Of a stretch of 64,000 nucleotides of DNA, positions 9,318 to 17,738 are shown piece by piece. Each line of letters starts with the position of its first letter. Position 1 is the first letter of the stretch. Source of the stretch: Methylorubrum rhodesianum (GTDB lineage: Bacteria; Pseudomonadota; Alphaproteobacteria; Rhizobiales; Beijerinckiaceae); NCBI RefSeq assembly GCF_014199985.1, contig NZ_JACHOS010000010.1, positions 1 through 64,000 on the forward strand, given 5' to 3'. The notes below the pieces were generated by a model. That model was not told the DNA's origin and did not search any database. It saw only the letters and a list, made by a program, of their open reading frames with translations. The position numbers and the translations under genes are program-made.

Positions 9318-10274
9318 ATGCGGCAGGTCGGGTTCATCCTGGAGGACGGCTTCCAAGTGATGGGGTTGGCCGCTCTGTCCGCCTTCGAGTTCGCCAACGT
9401 GCATCTCGGCCGCGAGGCCTACCGGCTGCTCGTGATGTCGGAGCGCGGCGGCACCGTCCGATCCTCGCTCGGCATCGGCATCGAGACCGTCCCGCTGGCG
9501 GAGGCTCCCGATACGTTAATGGTGGTCGGCGAATTGCTGCCGCGCCCGCTCACGCCGCGTCTGCGCGCCTACATCGCCGGGGCCGGCCGAACCTCGCGGC
9601 GCGTCGCGGGCCTCTGCACCGGCGCCTTCGCCCTGGCCGAGGCCGGTCTGCTCGACGGACGGTTGGCGACGACCCACTGGGCCCATGCCCGCGACCTGCA
9701 GGAGCGCTTTCCCCTGATCCGCGTCGATGACGACCGAATCTTCGTCGCCGACGGCCCGATCTGGACCTCGGCCGGGATGAGCGCGGCGATCGACCTGACG
9801 CTGGCGCTGATCGAGGACGACCACGGCGCCGAGCTGTCGCGCGCCATCGCCCGCAAGCTCGTCGTCTATCACCGCCGCCCCGGCGGCCAGTCGCAGTTCT
9901 CGGCGCTGCTCGAACTGGAGCCGCGCTCCGACCGGGTCCGCCGCGCCCTCGTCTACGCCAAGGAGCACCTGCGCAACCCGCTGACCGTCGAGGAACTCGC
10001 CGAGGCCGCGAGCGTCAGCCCGCGCCAGTTCAGCCGGCTCTTCCGCGAGGAAACCGGACAATCCCCGGCCAAGGCGGTCGAGCGGCTGCGCCTGGAGGCG
10101 GCGAAGGCGATGCTCGAAGAGGGGCGCCACACCCTGGACGTGGTGGCGCGCGACACCGGCTTCGCCGACCGTGACCGGATGCGGCGCGCCTTCCTGCGCG
10201 CCTTCGGCCATCCGCCGCAGAGCCTGCGCCGCAGCCTGCGCCTGATCGAGGGCCCGGAAACCTCCGCGGCTTGA
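9318..10274 (+). CDS. GlxA-type AraC-family transcriptional regulator
   Basis: A 318-residue protein with two domains. Residues 1-170 form a DJ-1/PfpI-like ligand domain (MRQVGFILEDGFQVMGLAAL, and the nucleophile-elbow-like GLCTGAFALAEAGLLDG). Residues 210-310 carry an AraC double helix-turn-helix (NPLTVEELAEAASVSPRQFSR and the second helix with DTGFADRDRMRRAFLRAFG). GGAG six bases before the ATG supports the start. It likely regulates the divergent SDR and may autoregulate. Confidence 0.9.
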   Translation: MRQVGFILEDGFQVMGLAALSAFEFANVHLGREAYRLLVMSERGGTVRSSLGIGIETVPLAEAPDTLMVVGELLPRPLTPRLRAYIAGAGRTSRRVAGLCTGAFALAEAGLLDGRLATTHWAHARDLQERFPLIRVDDDRIFVADGPIWTSAGMSAAIDLTLALIEDDHGAELSRAIARKLVVYHRRPGGQSQFSALLELEPRSDRVRRALVYAKEHLRNPLTVEELAEAASVSPRQFSRLFREETGQSPAKAVERLRLEAAKAMLEEGRHTLDVVARDTGFADRDRMRRAFLRAFGHPPQSLRRSLRLIEGPETSAA

Positions 10275-10290
10275 GCCTCGCCGGGCGCCC

Positions 10291-10335
10291 GGCGATTTTT
10301 TCTCAGGCCGGTTCGCGCGAAAACCGGTCTGTCGC
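10291..10335 (+). repeat. Hairpin-bearing element, copy A, before the envelope cluster
   Basis: A T6 tract is followed by a small stem (CCGGTT / AACCGG) with a GCGAAA-type loop and then CCGGTCTG. A very similar element stands at 20035-20075, before the OmpA-domain gene. The T tract comes before the hairpin, so it is not an intrinsic terminator on the + strand. I read it as a shared leader or promoter-proximal control element; no known class is assigned. Confidence 0.4.
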
Positions 10336-10388
10336 TCCCATGCCCCTGGCGAAGGCGGATGGACACCGCCCGATCAGGGAGAACCGAC

Positions 10389-10649
10389 ATGAACAAGGTG
10401 ATGATCCTGGCACTCGTCGGCGCCGGCCTCCTCGGCGCCGCGCCCTCCGCCTTCGCTCAGGAGGCCGCCGCGCCGACCGGCAATCAGGAGTTCCTCGGCG
10501 TCGATCTCGACAATGGCGGCGTCTACTACAACGGGCGCAACTCCGGCCGGTACTGCCTCTACCGCACGGTCGAGGTGTTCAATCGCTACACCGGCTATGT
10601 CGAGGCCCGCCGGGTGCGCCGCTGCGGCCGCGGCCTCTACCTGCCGTAG
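10389..10649 (+). CDS. Small secreted hypothetical protein
   Basis: An 86-residue protein with a clear Sec signal (MNKVMILALVGAGLLGAAPSAFA-Q, cleavage near residue 23). The mature part is about 63 residues, rich in Asn, Gly and Tyr (LDNGGVYYNGRN), with two cysteines (YCLY and RRCGRG) that could form a disulfide in the periplasm. GGGAGAA upstream supports the ATG at 10389. It is the first gene of the + strand envelope cluster. Function unknown. Confidence 0.7.
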   Translation: MNKVMILALVGAGLLGAAPSAFAQEAAAPTGNQEFLGVDLDNGGVYYNGRNSGRYCLYRTVEVFNRYTGYVEARRVRRCGRGLYLP

Positions 10650-10661
10650 GGAGGCGACGGG

Positions 10662-10733
10662 ATGCTGACCGCCCTCTGCCCGCTCCACCTCGCCGCCCTC
10701 GGCCTCATCCTCGTGCTGTTCTCCGGAGGCTGA
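10662..10733 (+). CDS. Possible 23-residue membrane peptide
   Basis: ATG 10662 begins 12 bp after the preceding stop and is preceded by GGGAGG. It encodes MLTALCPLHLAALGLILVLF plus SGG, essentially one hydrophobic helix. Length alone gives no statistical support, but the strong ribosome binding site and tight spacing make translation plausible. No homologue is recognised. Confidence 0.35.
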   Translation: MLTALCPLHLAALGLILVLFSGG

Positions 10734-10893
10734 GGGACGATGGACGACCCCACCTCCTCGCCCGTGCGGCGGGCCCTTCGGGGCGGCATTGTTTCCCAGT
10801 CAGCGAGCGGCTACCCCTAGGTGGCGCCCGAGGCGGGTGCCCCGCTCCAAGGATTTGAGACTCGGCCCGCGAGCCGAGAAGAGGACGATCCGC

Positions 10894-13014
10894 ATGCCGA
10901 GACAGGGCCTGGTATCCGCCGCGCGCAGAGCAATTCGCGATGCCGTGTTCCTCCTGGCCGCCAGCCTCGCCCTCGCCGTGCCGGCCCAGATCGCGCTGGC
11001 CGAGATCGCACCCGCCCAGGCCGCCGCCGAGACGGCGCCGTTCGCCGACAATGCCGACTCGGTCGCCGTGGTGATCGGCAACCGCAGCTACAAGCAGACG
11101 GTCCCGGTCGATTTCGCTCATAACGACGCGGAGGCGATCCGCGCCTACCTGATCGAGCGTCTGGGCTACCGCGACAGCAACGTCTTTCTCCTGAAGGACG
11201 CGACCCTCAACGAGTTCAACCAAGTCTTCGGCACCGAGCGCAACCCGCAATCGGGCCGGCTCTGGCGCAGCGTGCGCGAGGGCCGCTCCAACGTGTTCGT
11301 CTACTATTCCGGCCACGGCGTGCCGGATCTCGCGACGAAACAGCCCTTCCTGCTGCCCGAGGACGGCAACCCGAACCAGGGCGAGAGCGGCTATTTGCTG
11401 GAAACCCTCTACCGCAACCTCGACCTCGTGAAGCGCAAGATCGGCTCCGAGCGGCAGCTCGTGGTGATGGTCGATGCCTGCTTCACCGGCGAGACGGGCC
11501 GCAAGGGCGAGAGCCTGCTCGCGGTCTCGGCCCCCGGGTTCAGTCCGGCCCGGCCGAAGGCGGAGAGCGGGATCGTGCGCCTCGTCGCCACCTCGGGCGC
11601 GACACCGGCCAACTGGGACGAGGCGAACAAGCTCGGGCTTCTCACCAGCCGCTTCCTGATGGGCGTGTCGGGGCTCGCCGACGCCAAGGATGGGCCCGGC
11701 AACGGCGATGGACTGATTCAGTGGCCGGAATTGAAGGGGTATCTGCGCCGCGAGGTCGAGGAGGCGGCGCGGCGCGCCTCGGGCCGCGAACAGGTGCCGG
11801 AGATCGACGATGCGCCGATCGTGTTGAAGGCGTCGCTCCCCGTCGCGGCGGTGGCCGGCGGCGTCGCGGCGATCGGCGACGAGGCGGCGTGGCGCCGCGC
11901 CGAGAGCCTCGGCACGCGCGAGGCCTTCGAGGCCTACATCGGCACGTGCGGTGAGGCTTGCGCCCACCGCGCCCAGGCGATGGACCGGCTGCTCGCCGGC
12001 CGCAAGCGCGATGCGGCGGCGATCGACCAGGAGAACTGGGCGAAGTTCGGCGGCGCGCGACAGTATCAGGCCTATCTCGATTCCTGCGGCGAGGTCTGCG
12101 CCTATCGCGGTCTCGCGGAGGGCTATCTCGGCGGCACGAACCCGAGCAGCGATCCGCGGGTGAAGCGCTGCGACGAGCTCGCCGCCGGCACCGACGATCC
12201 CGACCGGCCGAAGGGCGTGCCGGGGGTGAAGCTGGGGCGCATCGAGGCCTCCGCCGCCATCGAGGCCTGCCGCGGGGCCTCGGCCGCCTACCCGCAGCTG
12301 CGCCGCCTCGCCTACCAGCTCGGCCGCGCCTACGACCGGGCCGACCGGTCCAAGGAGGCGTTCGCGTCCTATGACCGGGCCGCCAAAGCCGGCAGCGTCT
12401 CGGCGATGAACAACCTCGCAGCCCTCTACGAGAACGGTCAGGGGGTGAAGCGCGGCCAGGCCGAGGCCTACCGCCTCTACCGGCAGGCGGGCGAGGCCGG
12501 GAACGTGGTGGCGCTCGCCAACGCCGCGCGGATGCTGGAATACGGCAACGGCGTCCCCAAGGACGAGGCCGGGGCCGTGGCGCTCTACAAGCGCGCGGTC
12601 GCGGGCGGCGACGTCCCCTCGATCTCGAAGCTGGTGCCGCATTACGCCACCGGCAGCTACGGCTTCCCGCGGGACCTGCGCCAGGGCTTCGACCTGTTCC
12701 GACAGGCGGCCGACAAGGGCGATCCCGTCGCCATGGCGACGATGGCGACACTGATCGACAATGGCTTCGGCCGCTACTTCCCCGGCGTGCGCTCCGCCGA
12801 CATGGTTCTGCGGGCGCTCAAGCAGGGTGAACTCGGCGCGGCCTCGGTCTCGGCCACGGATACGGCGGCGCAGAAGCTGAAGCCGGAGACGATCCGCACC
12901 GTGCAGCGCGCGGTCAAGGAGGCCGCCTACTATTCGGGGGCCCTCGACGGCCGCTTCAATCCCGTCTTCGTCCGCGCCCTCGACCAGTACGCCCGGGCGA
13001 ACGAGGCGGAATGA
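10894..13014 (+). CDS. Secreted caspase-fold protease with Sel1 repeats and PG-binding-like tail
   Basis: A 706-residue protein. A Sec signal (about residues 1-36) precedes a caspase/peptidase C14 domain (about 50-300). The catalytic dyad is visible: His141 in YYSGHGVP and Cys196 in VDACFTG. Two cysteine-bearing repeats follow (FEAYIGTCGEACAHRA and QAYLDSCGEVCAYRG). Next come three to four Sel1/TPR-like repeats (AMNNLAALYENGQGVKRG, NAARMLEYGNGVPKD, AAVAGG-type helices). The end (VQRAVKEAAYYSGALDG) resembles a PG_binding_1 motif. Metacaspases of this kind cleave after Arg/Lys, but its substrate is unknown. GAGGA lies nine bases before the ATG. It overlaps the next gene by four bases (ATGA), so translational coupling is likely. 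Confidence 0.85.
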   Translation: MPRQGLVSAARRAIRDAVFLLAASLALAVPAQIALAEIAPAQAAAETAPFADNADSVAVVIGNRSYKQTVPVDFAHNDAEAIRAYLIERLGYRDSNVFLLKDATLNEFNQVFGTERNPQSGRLWRSVREGRSNVFVYYSGHGVPDLATKQPFLLPEDGNPNQGESGYLLETLYRNLDLVKRKIGSERQLVVMVDACFTGETGRKGESLLAVSAPGFSPARPKAESGIVRLVATSGATPANWDEANKLGLLTSRFLMGVSGLADAKDGPGNGDGLIQWPELKGYLRREVEEAARRASGREQVPEIDDAPIVLKASLPVAAVAGGVAAIGDEAAWRRAESLGTREAFEAYIGTCGEACAHRAQAMDRLLAGRKRDAAAIDQENWAKFGGARQYQAYLDSCGEVCAYRGLAEGYLGGTNPSSDPRVKRCDELAAGTDDPDRPKGVPGVKLGRIEASAAIEACRGASAAYPQLRRLAYQLGRAYDRADRSKEAFASYDRAAKAGSVSAMNNLAALYENGQGVKRGQAEAYRLYRQAGEAGNVVALANAARMLEYGNGVPKDEAGAVALYKRAVAGGDVPSISKLVPHYATGSYGFPRDLRQGFDLFRQAADKGDPVAMATMATLIDNGFGRYFPGVRSADMVLRALKQGELGAASVSATDTAAQKLKPETIRTVQRAVKEAAYYSGALDGRFNPVFVRALDQYARANEAE

Positions 13015-14345
13015 GGCTCCTCCTCCTCGCGGCCTTCCTGCTTCTCTCAGCGGCCGCCCGCGCCGATCCGGCCACCGCCACCCTCGCCCCCTTCCTCGAC
13101 GCGGTGGCGGCCTGCGCCGGGCGGCCCGACCTGACCCTCGCCGTGGTCGGCGTGGAGCCGGGTCAGACGGCGCTCTCCCGCGAACAAGCGGAGGAGGTGC
13201 GCCTCGCCGTCGAGAGCCGGCTCCAGGCGACCGGCCGCGTGCGGCTCGCGGCGGCGGCCGACGTGGTGCGGATCAAGGCCCTGCGCGAGGGTACGTCCGG
13301 CCTGTCGGGGGTGGAGGCCGAGGCGCAGATCCGCGCGGCCTTCGCGGGCGATGCCAGCGTCTTCCTGGTGGAACCGCGCCGGGCCGGCGACACCGCGGCC
13401 CTGCGCCTCCAGGCGATCACCCGGAACGCCGCCTGCAAGGCGACGAGCGAGCCCCTGATCGTGCCGATCCGCGTCGGGGCGGCCGTCGCCGACATCGACG
13501 CGGTGATGGAGGGCGCCGTAAAGACTTTCGCCGCGGCGGCGCCGCACGCGAAGGCCATCGAGGTCTGCCCCTTCGTGGCCGAGGGCGGACACTCCACCTG
13601 CGCCGGCGCCCTCACCGACCGCCTCGTCATCGCGCTCGACGCCGAGGCGCGCTCGGCCAACCGCATCCTGAAGGGGGGGCGCCTCGACGTGCGCCGCCGC
13701 CCCCCCGGCACGGCCTGTGCCGGACCGGTCACCGCGCGCGGGCGCTTCCTGACCGACCCGAACCGGCAATCGTGGATGGAGCTGGAGTTCCAGCGCGATG
13801 ACGCCGTGCTGGCCCCGACCGGGCGGCGGCGCATCGGGATCGAGGGTCTCGGCTGCGACCCGACCCCGCGGCCCTTCCTCGACCATCTCGCGGCGACCGC
13901 CCGCACCGATGCCGGGCGTCTCACGGTGGCGGCCACCGCCACGCCGTTCTCGGCCGGACAGCGCCTGGAGATGCGCATCGAAGCACGCGCCCGGCAAAGC
14001 CTCTACTGCTGGGTCCTCGCCCCCGACGAGACCGCCTTTATCGCCCTGCCGGTGCGCGGCAACACCGCTTCGGCGGCACCGCTCAAGCCCGGCGAGGCGA
14101 AGCGCTACCCGCGCGGCTACGGCCTCGACGAGATCGTGGCGGGCGAGCCGTTCGAGAACCTCTTCGCCTGCTTCGGCGTCGACGGCGGCCTGCCGCCGGA
14201 ACTCGCCGAGCGCTGGCTCGCGGCGGCGCCGGGCGTGGACGGCGAGGCCAAGTTGCTGCAGCCCTCCGACGTGCTCGACCTCCTCGAGAAGATCCGGGCG
14301 ACGCCCGGAATCACCGAGGCGACGGCGCGGATCGTGGTGCGCTGA
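13011..14345 (+). CDS. Secreted DUF4384-like protein coupled to the caspase
   Basis: A 444-residue protein whose ATG overlaps the caspase stop. A short Sec signal (MRLLLLAAFLLLSAAARA-D) is followed by a first domain of about 170 residues that reads like a synthetase-free CsgG/DUF-type fold (TLAVVGVEPG, ADVVRIKALREG). The C-terminal part (LEMRIEARARQSLYCWVLAPDE ... AALPVRGNTASAAPLKPGE, quoted in pieces) has the look of DUF4384, a beta domain often found beside caspase or kinase genes in envelope loci. The family assignment is tentative. The gene order suggests it is a partner or substrate of the caspase-fold protein. Confidence 0.65.
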   Translation: MRLLLLAAFLLLSAAARADPATATLAPFLDAVAACAGRPDLTLAVVGVEPGQTALSREQAEEVRLAVESRLQATGRVRLAAAADVVRIKALREGTSGLSGVEAEAQIRAAFAGDASVFLVEPRRAGDTAALRLQAITRNAACKATSEPLIVPIRVGAAVADIDAVMEGAVKTFAAAAPHAKAIEVCPFVAEGGHSTCAGALTDRLVIALDAEARSANRILKGGRLDVRRRPPGTACAGPVTARGRFLTDPNRQSWMELEFQRDDAVLAPTGRRRIGIEGLGCDPTPRPFLDHLAATARTDAGRLTVAATATPFSAGQRLEMRIEARARQSLYCWVLAPDETAFIALPVRGNTASAAPLKPGEAKRYPRGYGLDEIVAGEPFENLFACFGVDGGLPPELAERWLAAAPGVDGEAKLLQPSDVLDLLEKIRATPGITEATARIVVR

Positions 14346-14378
14346 CGCCGCGGACAGCGCCGGGAGACGAGGATCGAA

Positions 14379-15539
14379 ATGGACGGTCAAGCGAAGGTGC
14401 TCGGGCGGACCGGGTCAGGCGTGCCGCAGCGTCCGCCTCGCCGTCCTCCTGTCTCGGGACGATGGTTCGGGCTCGCGACGGCCTGCCTCCTGACCGCCGC
14501 AGCGTGCCCGCCGGCCCGAGGCTGCGACCTCGAGGCCCTTCGGCACTACCCGATGACCAAGGCGCTCGAGAACCGGGTGGTGCCGCTGCGCATGCCGGAC
14601 CTGTTCTTCAAGTCCGACACGCGCCGGGACTTCAACCGCTTCTCTCTGGACGCGGCCGGTGCGGCCGAGATGCGGGCCGCCCTCGCGCGGGGACTGGCGA
14701 CCTTCAAGCCTGCGGAGCGGTCCGTGCTGGTGCTGGCCGCGCTCGATCACTGGACGGGCGGCGCCACCGGCCTGAAGGGCTTCTTCGTCCTCTCCGACAG
14801 CGTCTTTCTCGAGGACGCGCTCCAGGCCCTCGATGCCGAGGGATTGGCCGGGCACGCCGCGCTGCTGCGCAAGGGAGCGGCCCTGTTCGGGCCGGGTTAC
14901 GGCGGCACGCAGGCCCGGCGCTACGACCGCTGGAGCGACGGCCACGGCGAGATCCGCGATGCCGCGCTCGACGCTGCCCTGGATCGTCTGTCCGAGCGCT
15001 TCCGCGCCCTTCCGCGCCTCCTCGACGAAGCGGCGGCGCGGATCGCCCGTTCGCCGGAACTCGCGGCGCTCTACGAACCGCTGCGCTCCGGCGCGGACGA
15101 AGACGACCGCCTCGCCTTTCTCACCGGCGGGCTTTGGACCTGCCTGAACCACTACGACGCGCCGGCGGCGGTCGCGGCCCGCCTCGCCGCCCTGCCGCCC
15201 GCCCATGCGCGGATCATCGTCGTCCGGATCTTCGAGGCTGAAATGCTGAACGGCTCGGTGCACCAAGCCTTCTTCAATTCCTCAGGGGTGCTGGCGCCCG
15301 ACGTCGTCGATGCCCTGAAGGCGATGAACCTGCCCAAGCACGCCGCCGCGGTCGAGCGCGGCATCGCGATGTTCCCCACGCCCTATCCCCGCGACACCGA
15401 AAAGCGCCGGGCCTTCATGGGATCGCAGAACGAAGCCTTCGACAACCGGCTCGGGGATCTGACGTCGGACGTGGACGACGGGGCGATGCACGAGGCGATG
15501 ATCGCCACCGCCCGCGCGGCCGACATCCTGCCCAAGTGA
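14379..15539 (+). CDS. Secreted protein with two DMP19 (DUF4375)-like domains
   Basis: A 386-residue protein with a hydrophobic export signal near residues 28-48 ending CPPARGC. The second half (EMLNGSVHQAFFNSSGVLAPDVV ... KHAAAVERGIAMFP, in pieces) matches the DMP19/DUF4375 pattern. The first half carries a diverged copy (LKGFFVLSDSVFLEDALQAL ... HAALLRKGAALFG). DMP19 proteins are DNA-mimic or immunity-like and usually cytoplasmic, so a secreted tandem form is unusual. GAGGA six bases upstream supports ATG 14379. Function here unknown. Confidence 0.65.
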   Translation: MDGQAKVLGRTGSGVPQRPPRRPPVSGRWFGLATACLLTAAACPPARGCDLEALRHYPMTKALENRVVPLRMPDLFFKSDTRRDFNRFSLDAAGAAEMRAALARGLATFKPAERSVLVLAALDHWTGGATGLKGFFVLSDSVFLEDALQALDAEGLAGHAALLRKGAALFGPGYGGTQARRYDRWSDGHGEIRDAALDAALDRLSERFRALPRLLDEAAARIARSPELAALYEPLRSGADEDDRLAFLTGGLWTCLNHYDAPAAVAARLAALPPAHARIIVVRIFEAEMLNGSVHQAFFNSSGVLAPDVVDALKAMNLPKHAAAVERGIAMFPTPYPRDTEKRRAFMGSQNEAFDNRLGDLTSDVDDGAMHEAMIATARAADILPK

Positions 15540-15719
15540 GGGTGGCAACCTGCTGCCGCCCCGCACCGTCGCAGCCGCCCGCATTTCGCTCATGAACGCT
15601 GCAGACCTCGGCCTCGCGGCGGCGCTCCGCAACATCCGGCCCGCATGAGACCGGATCGCGCTCTGGCCCGCCCATGCGGCGGCTATGCTGCGACCGCACG
15701 CGGCGCCGGAGGGTGACGG

Positions 15720-17189
15720 ATGGCCGGGCTCGGGATAACCATACAGCGAATCGAGAAATCGCAAGGGGTTGCACGGCGCCCCGGCACCGGGAGGCGCATG
15801 ACCGGCGGGTACGATGAGCGTTGCGCGGCCGATCTGACCGCCGTCTGCGACGGCCGCGACCTCTCGCGCGAGGACCGCACCTGGCTCGCCCGGGTCGTCA
15901 CCGGCGCCGTGCGCCCGAACCGCGACAAGCCGCTCTGGGACCTCGCCCACGCTCTCGCCGCCCTGGCCCGCGGGACCGAGGCTGCAAGCGGCCGCGACCT
16001 CGTCACCCTGGCGCTCGATCCCGGCCTCGCCACCGCAGCGGCCGTGACCGCGCGCTTCTCCGGAACCGTCGTCGCCGACGCCCGCGGCCCGGTGTTCGGC
16101 GAGGCGTGGCGCACGAGCTGGGCCGGCCTCGCCCGGCTGCTCGCGCTCGCCGAATTCGTACTGACGGCGGAGGATCTGGCGCAGTTCGCCACCGTCACGG
16201 GCTGGCTCGACGAGCTTGCCGCCGCGCCCGATGCCGAGGGCGCCGCCTTCCTGGCCAAGCGCCTCGCCCGCCACCTCTCCGCCTATCGCAACGCGCACCT
16301 GCCGCTGGCGCCACTGGAGCGCCGATTCCGCGCGATCCTCGGCTTCCTGGCCGGGCGCAAGGCCTTCACCGACGACGACATCCTCACCTTCTGGCGCGGC
16401 GAGATGGAGGCGGGCGAGCGGCCGGGCTTCCGCACGGTCGCCGAGCACTTCGTGACCTTCGAGGCGGCCGCCCATCTCATCGGCGGCCTGGAGGGGCTGT
16501 CCGCCCCCGTTTCCCTCGACGCGCATGCCGGCTGGGAGGAGCGGCTCGACGCGGCCCTCGGCGACCTCGCCGCCGCCGAGCCGGCCGAGACCCTGGCGGC
16601 CCTGCTCGCCGACTGGCCGGAAGGTCCGAAGATCCTCACCGGCGCCGAGCGCGAGGAGCTGACCGACCTCCTGCGCCTCGAACCCTTCCACCGCACCCGC
16701 CCGCTGACGACACTGCGGGCCGCGAGCTTCGGGCAGGTCCAATCGGGAATCGCCAACCGCCTGCGTCGGGGCGGCGGCGGGGGCGAGGTCGCCGAGCGGG
16801 CGACCTGCGCCGAGGCCCGGAGCTACGCGGCCCTGCAGGAGCGGGCCGGAGCGCTCGCGGCCCACCTCGCCCGGATGCTGCGCATCGCGGCGGCCCTGCG
16901 CATCGCCGAGCGCGACGGCCTCGATCCCGAGACGCGCGCCGTGCTGGAGGCGGCGGAGGCGGATCTGCGCCGGATGCGACGGTCCGGCTTCGAAGACCGC
17001 GCCGCCCTCGCCCGAGGTTTCGCCGCGGCCGAGACCGCGCTCCTGCGCCTCGCCGAGGAGGCCGGCCGGCTGGAACGGTCGCTCGCAGGCCTCGCCCGGC
17101 AGCGCCCGCTCGACGCGGCCTTCGCGGCGGACCGGTCCCTATTCGCGGCAGCCTTCGCGGCGGCCTATGCCGGGGAGGCTGCCGCGTGA
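15720..17189 (+). CDS. Large hypothetical helical protein
   Basis: A 489-residue protein with no signal peptide and no recognised domain. It is Ala/Arg/Leu-rich and predicted largely helical, with a coiled-coil-like stretch near residues 360-470 (ARSYAALQERAGALAAHLARM and the Leu/Glu repeats after it). GGAGGG six bases before ATG 15720 supports this start; ATG 15798 (MTGGYDERC) is the alternative and would remove a basic leader. Its TGA overlaps the GTG of the next gene, so the two products are probably made together. I do not recognise its function. Confidence 0.6.
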   Translation: MAGLGITIQRIEKSQGVARRPGTGRRMTGGYDERCAADLTAVCDGRDLSREDRTWLARVVTGAVRPNRDKPLWDLAHALAALARGTEAASGRDLVTLALDPGLATAAAVTARFSGTVVADARGPVFGEAWRTSWAGLARLLALAEFVLTAEDLAQFATVTGWLDELAAAPDAEGAAFLAKRLARHLSAYRNAHLPLAPLERRFRAILGFLAGRKAFTDDDILTFWRGEMEAGERPGFRTVAEHFVTFEAAAHLIGGLEGLSAPVSLDAHAGWEERLDAALGDLAAAEPAETLAALLADWPEGPKILTGAEREELTDLLRLEPFHRTRPLTTLRAASFGQVQSGIANRLRRGGGGGEVAERATCAEARSYAALQERAGALAAHLARMLRIAAALRIAERDGLDPETRAVLEAAEADLRRMRRSGFEDRAALARGFAAAETALLRLAEEAGRLERSLAGLARQRPLDAAFAADRSLFAAAFAAAYAGEAAA

Positions 17190-17689
17190 GCGAGGATGCC
17201 CGATTGCTCGCCGAGATCCACGCCGCCCGCGCGCTGACGCGTGCGCGGCCTTCCGCGGCCCGGCCGAGTCACGCCGCTCTCTGGACGCATGCCAACCGGG
17301 AGCCGGGCGCCCCGGTCGATCTCGCCGTGGTCCGGGCGCTCCGCTCCGATCCCGAGGCTGCCCGGCGCTACCGCACGCTTCTCGGCGCCCAGGCCGTCGC
17401 CCACGCGCCCCTCGCCGCGGCGGCCTCGGACGGCGCGCTGACGCGGCGTCGGGTCGGACCGTTCGAACTGGAGATCCTGGTGGGCACGCCTCCGCTCCTG
17501 ATCCTGCGCGGACCCGACGCGCGGATGCCACGGCGGATCGAGGCCTGGCTCGGCGACGAGGCGGTGCGGCTCGACCTCGGCGAACCGGTCGACGGGACGA
17601 TCCTGCTCGCCCTCGACCCGGCCGTGGCCGAGGCCGATCGGCTCGGGCAGATGCTGCGCGATCCCGCCTGCGCGGTGTTCCTGTTGTGA
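17186..17689 (+). CDS. Hypothetical protein, GTG start, coupled to upstream gene
   Basis: A 167-residue cytoplasmic protein starting at a GTG that overlaps the preceding stop (GTGA). The C-terminal 90 residues look like a compact alpha/beta fold (VGPFELEILVGTPPLLILRG, then EPVDGTILLALDPAVAEADR). There are no cysteines before the C-terminal DPACAVFLL. It belongs to a three-gene block with the helical protein before it and the membrane protein after it. No family recognised. Confidence 0.6.
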   Translation: MSEDARLLAEIHAARALTRARPSAARPSHAALWTHANREPGAPVDLAVVRALRSDPEAARRYRTLLGAQAVAHAPLAAAASDGALTRRRVGPFELEILVGTPPLLILRGPDARMPRRIEAWLGDEAVRLDLGEPVDGTILLALDPAVAEADRLGQMLRDPACAVFLL

Positions 17690-17738
17690 GACGACCTGTC
17701 GTGACGAGGCCGGCCGCACCCCGGCGGATCAGGCGCGC

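Noticed and set aside
10705..12642. Minus-strand open frame of about 645 codons
   Set aside because: It is antisense to the caspase-fold gene, whose catalytic motifs and signal peptide are clear.
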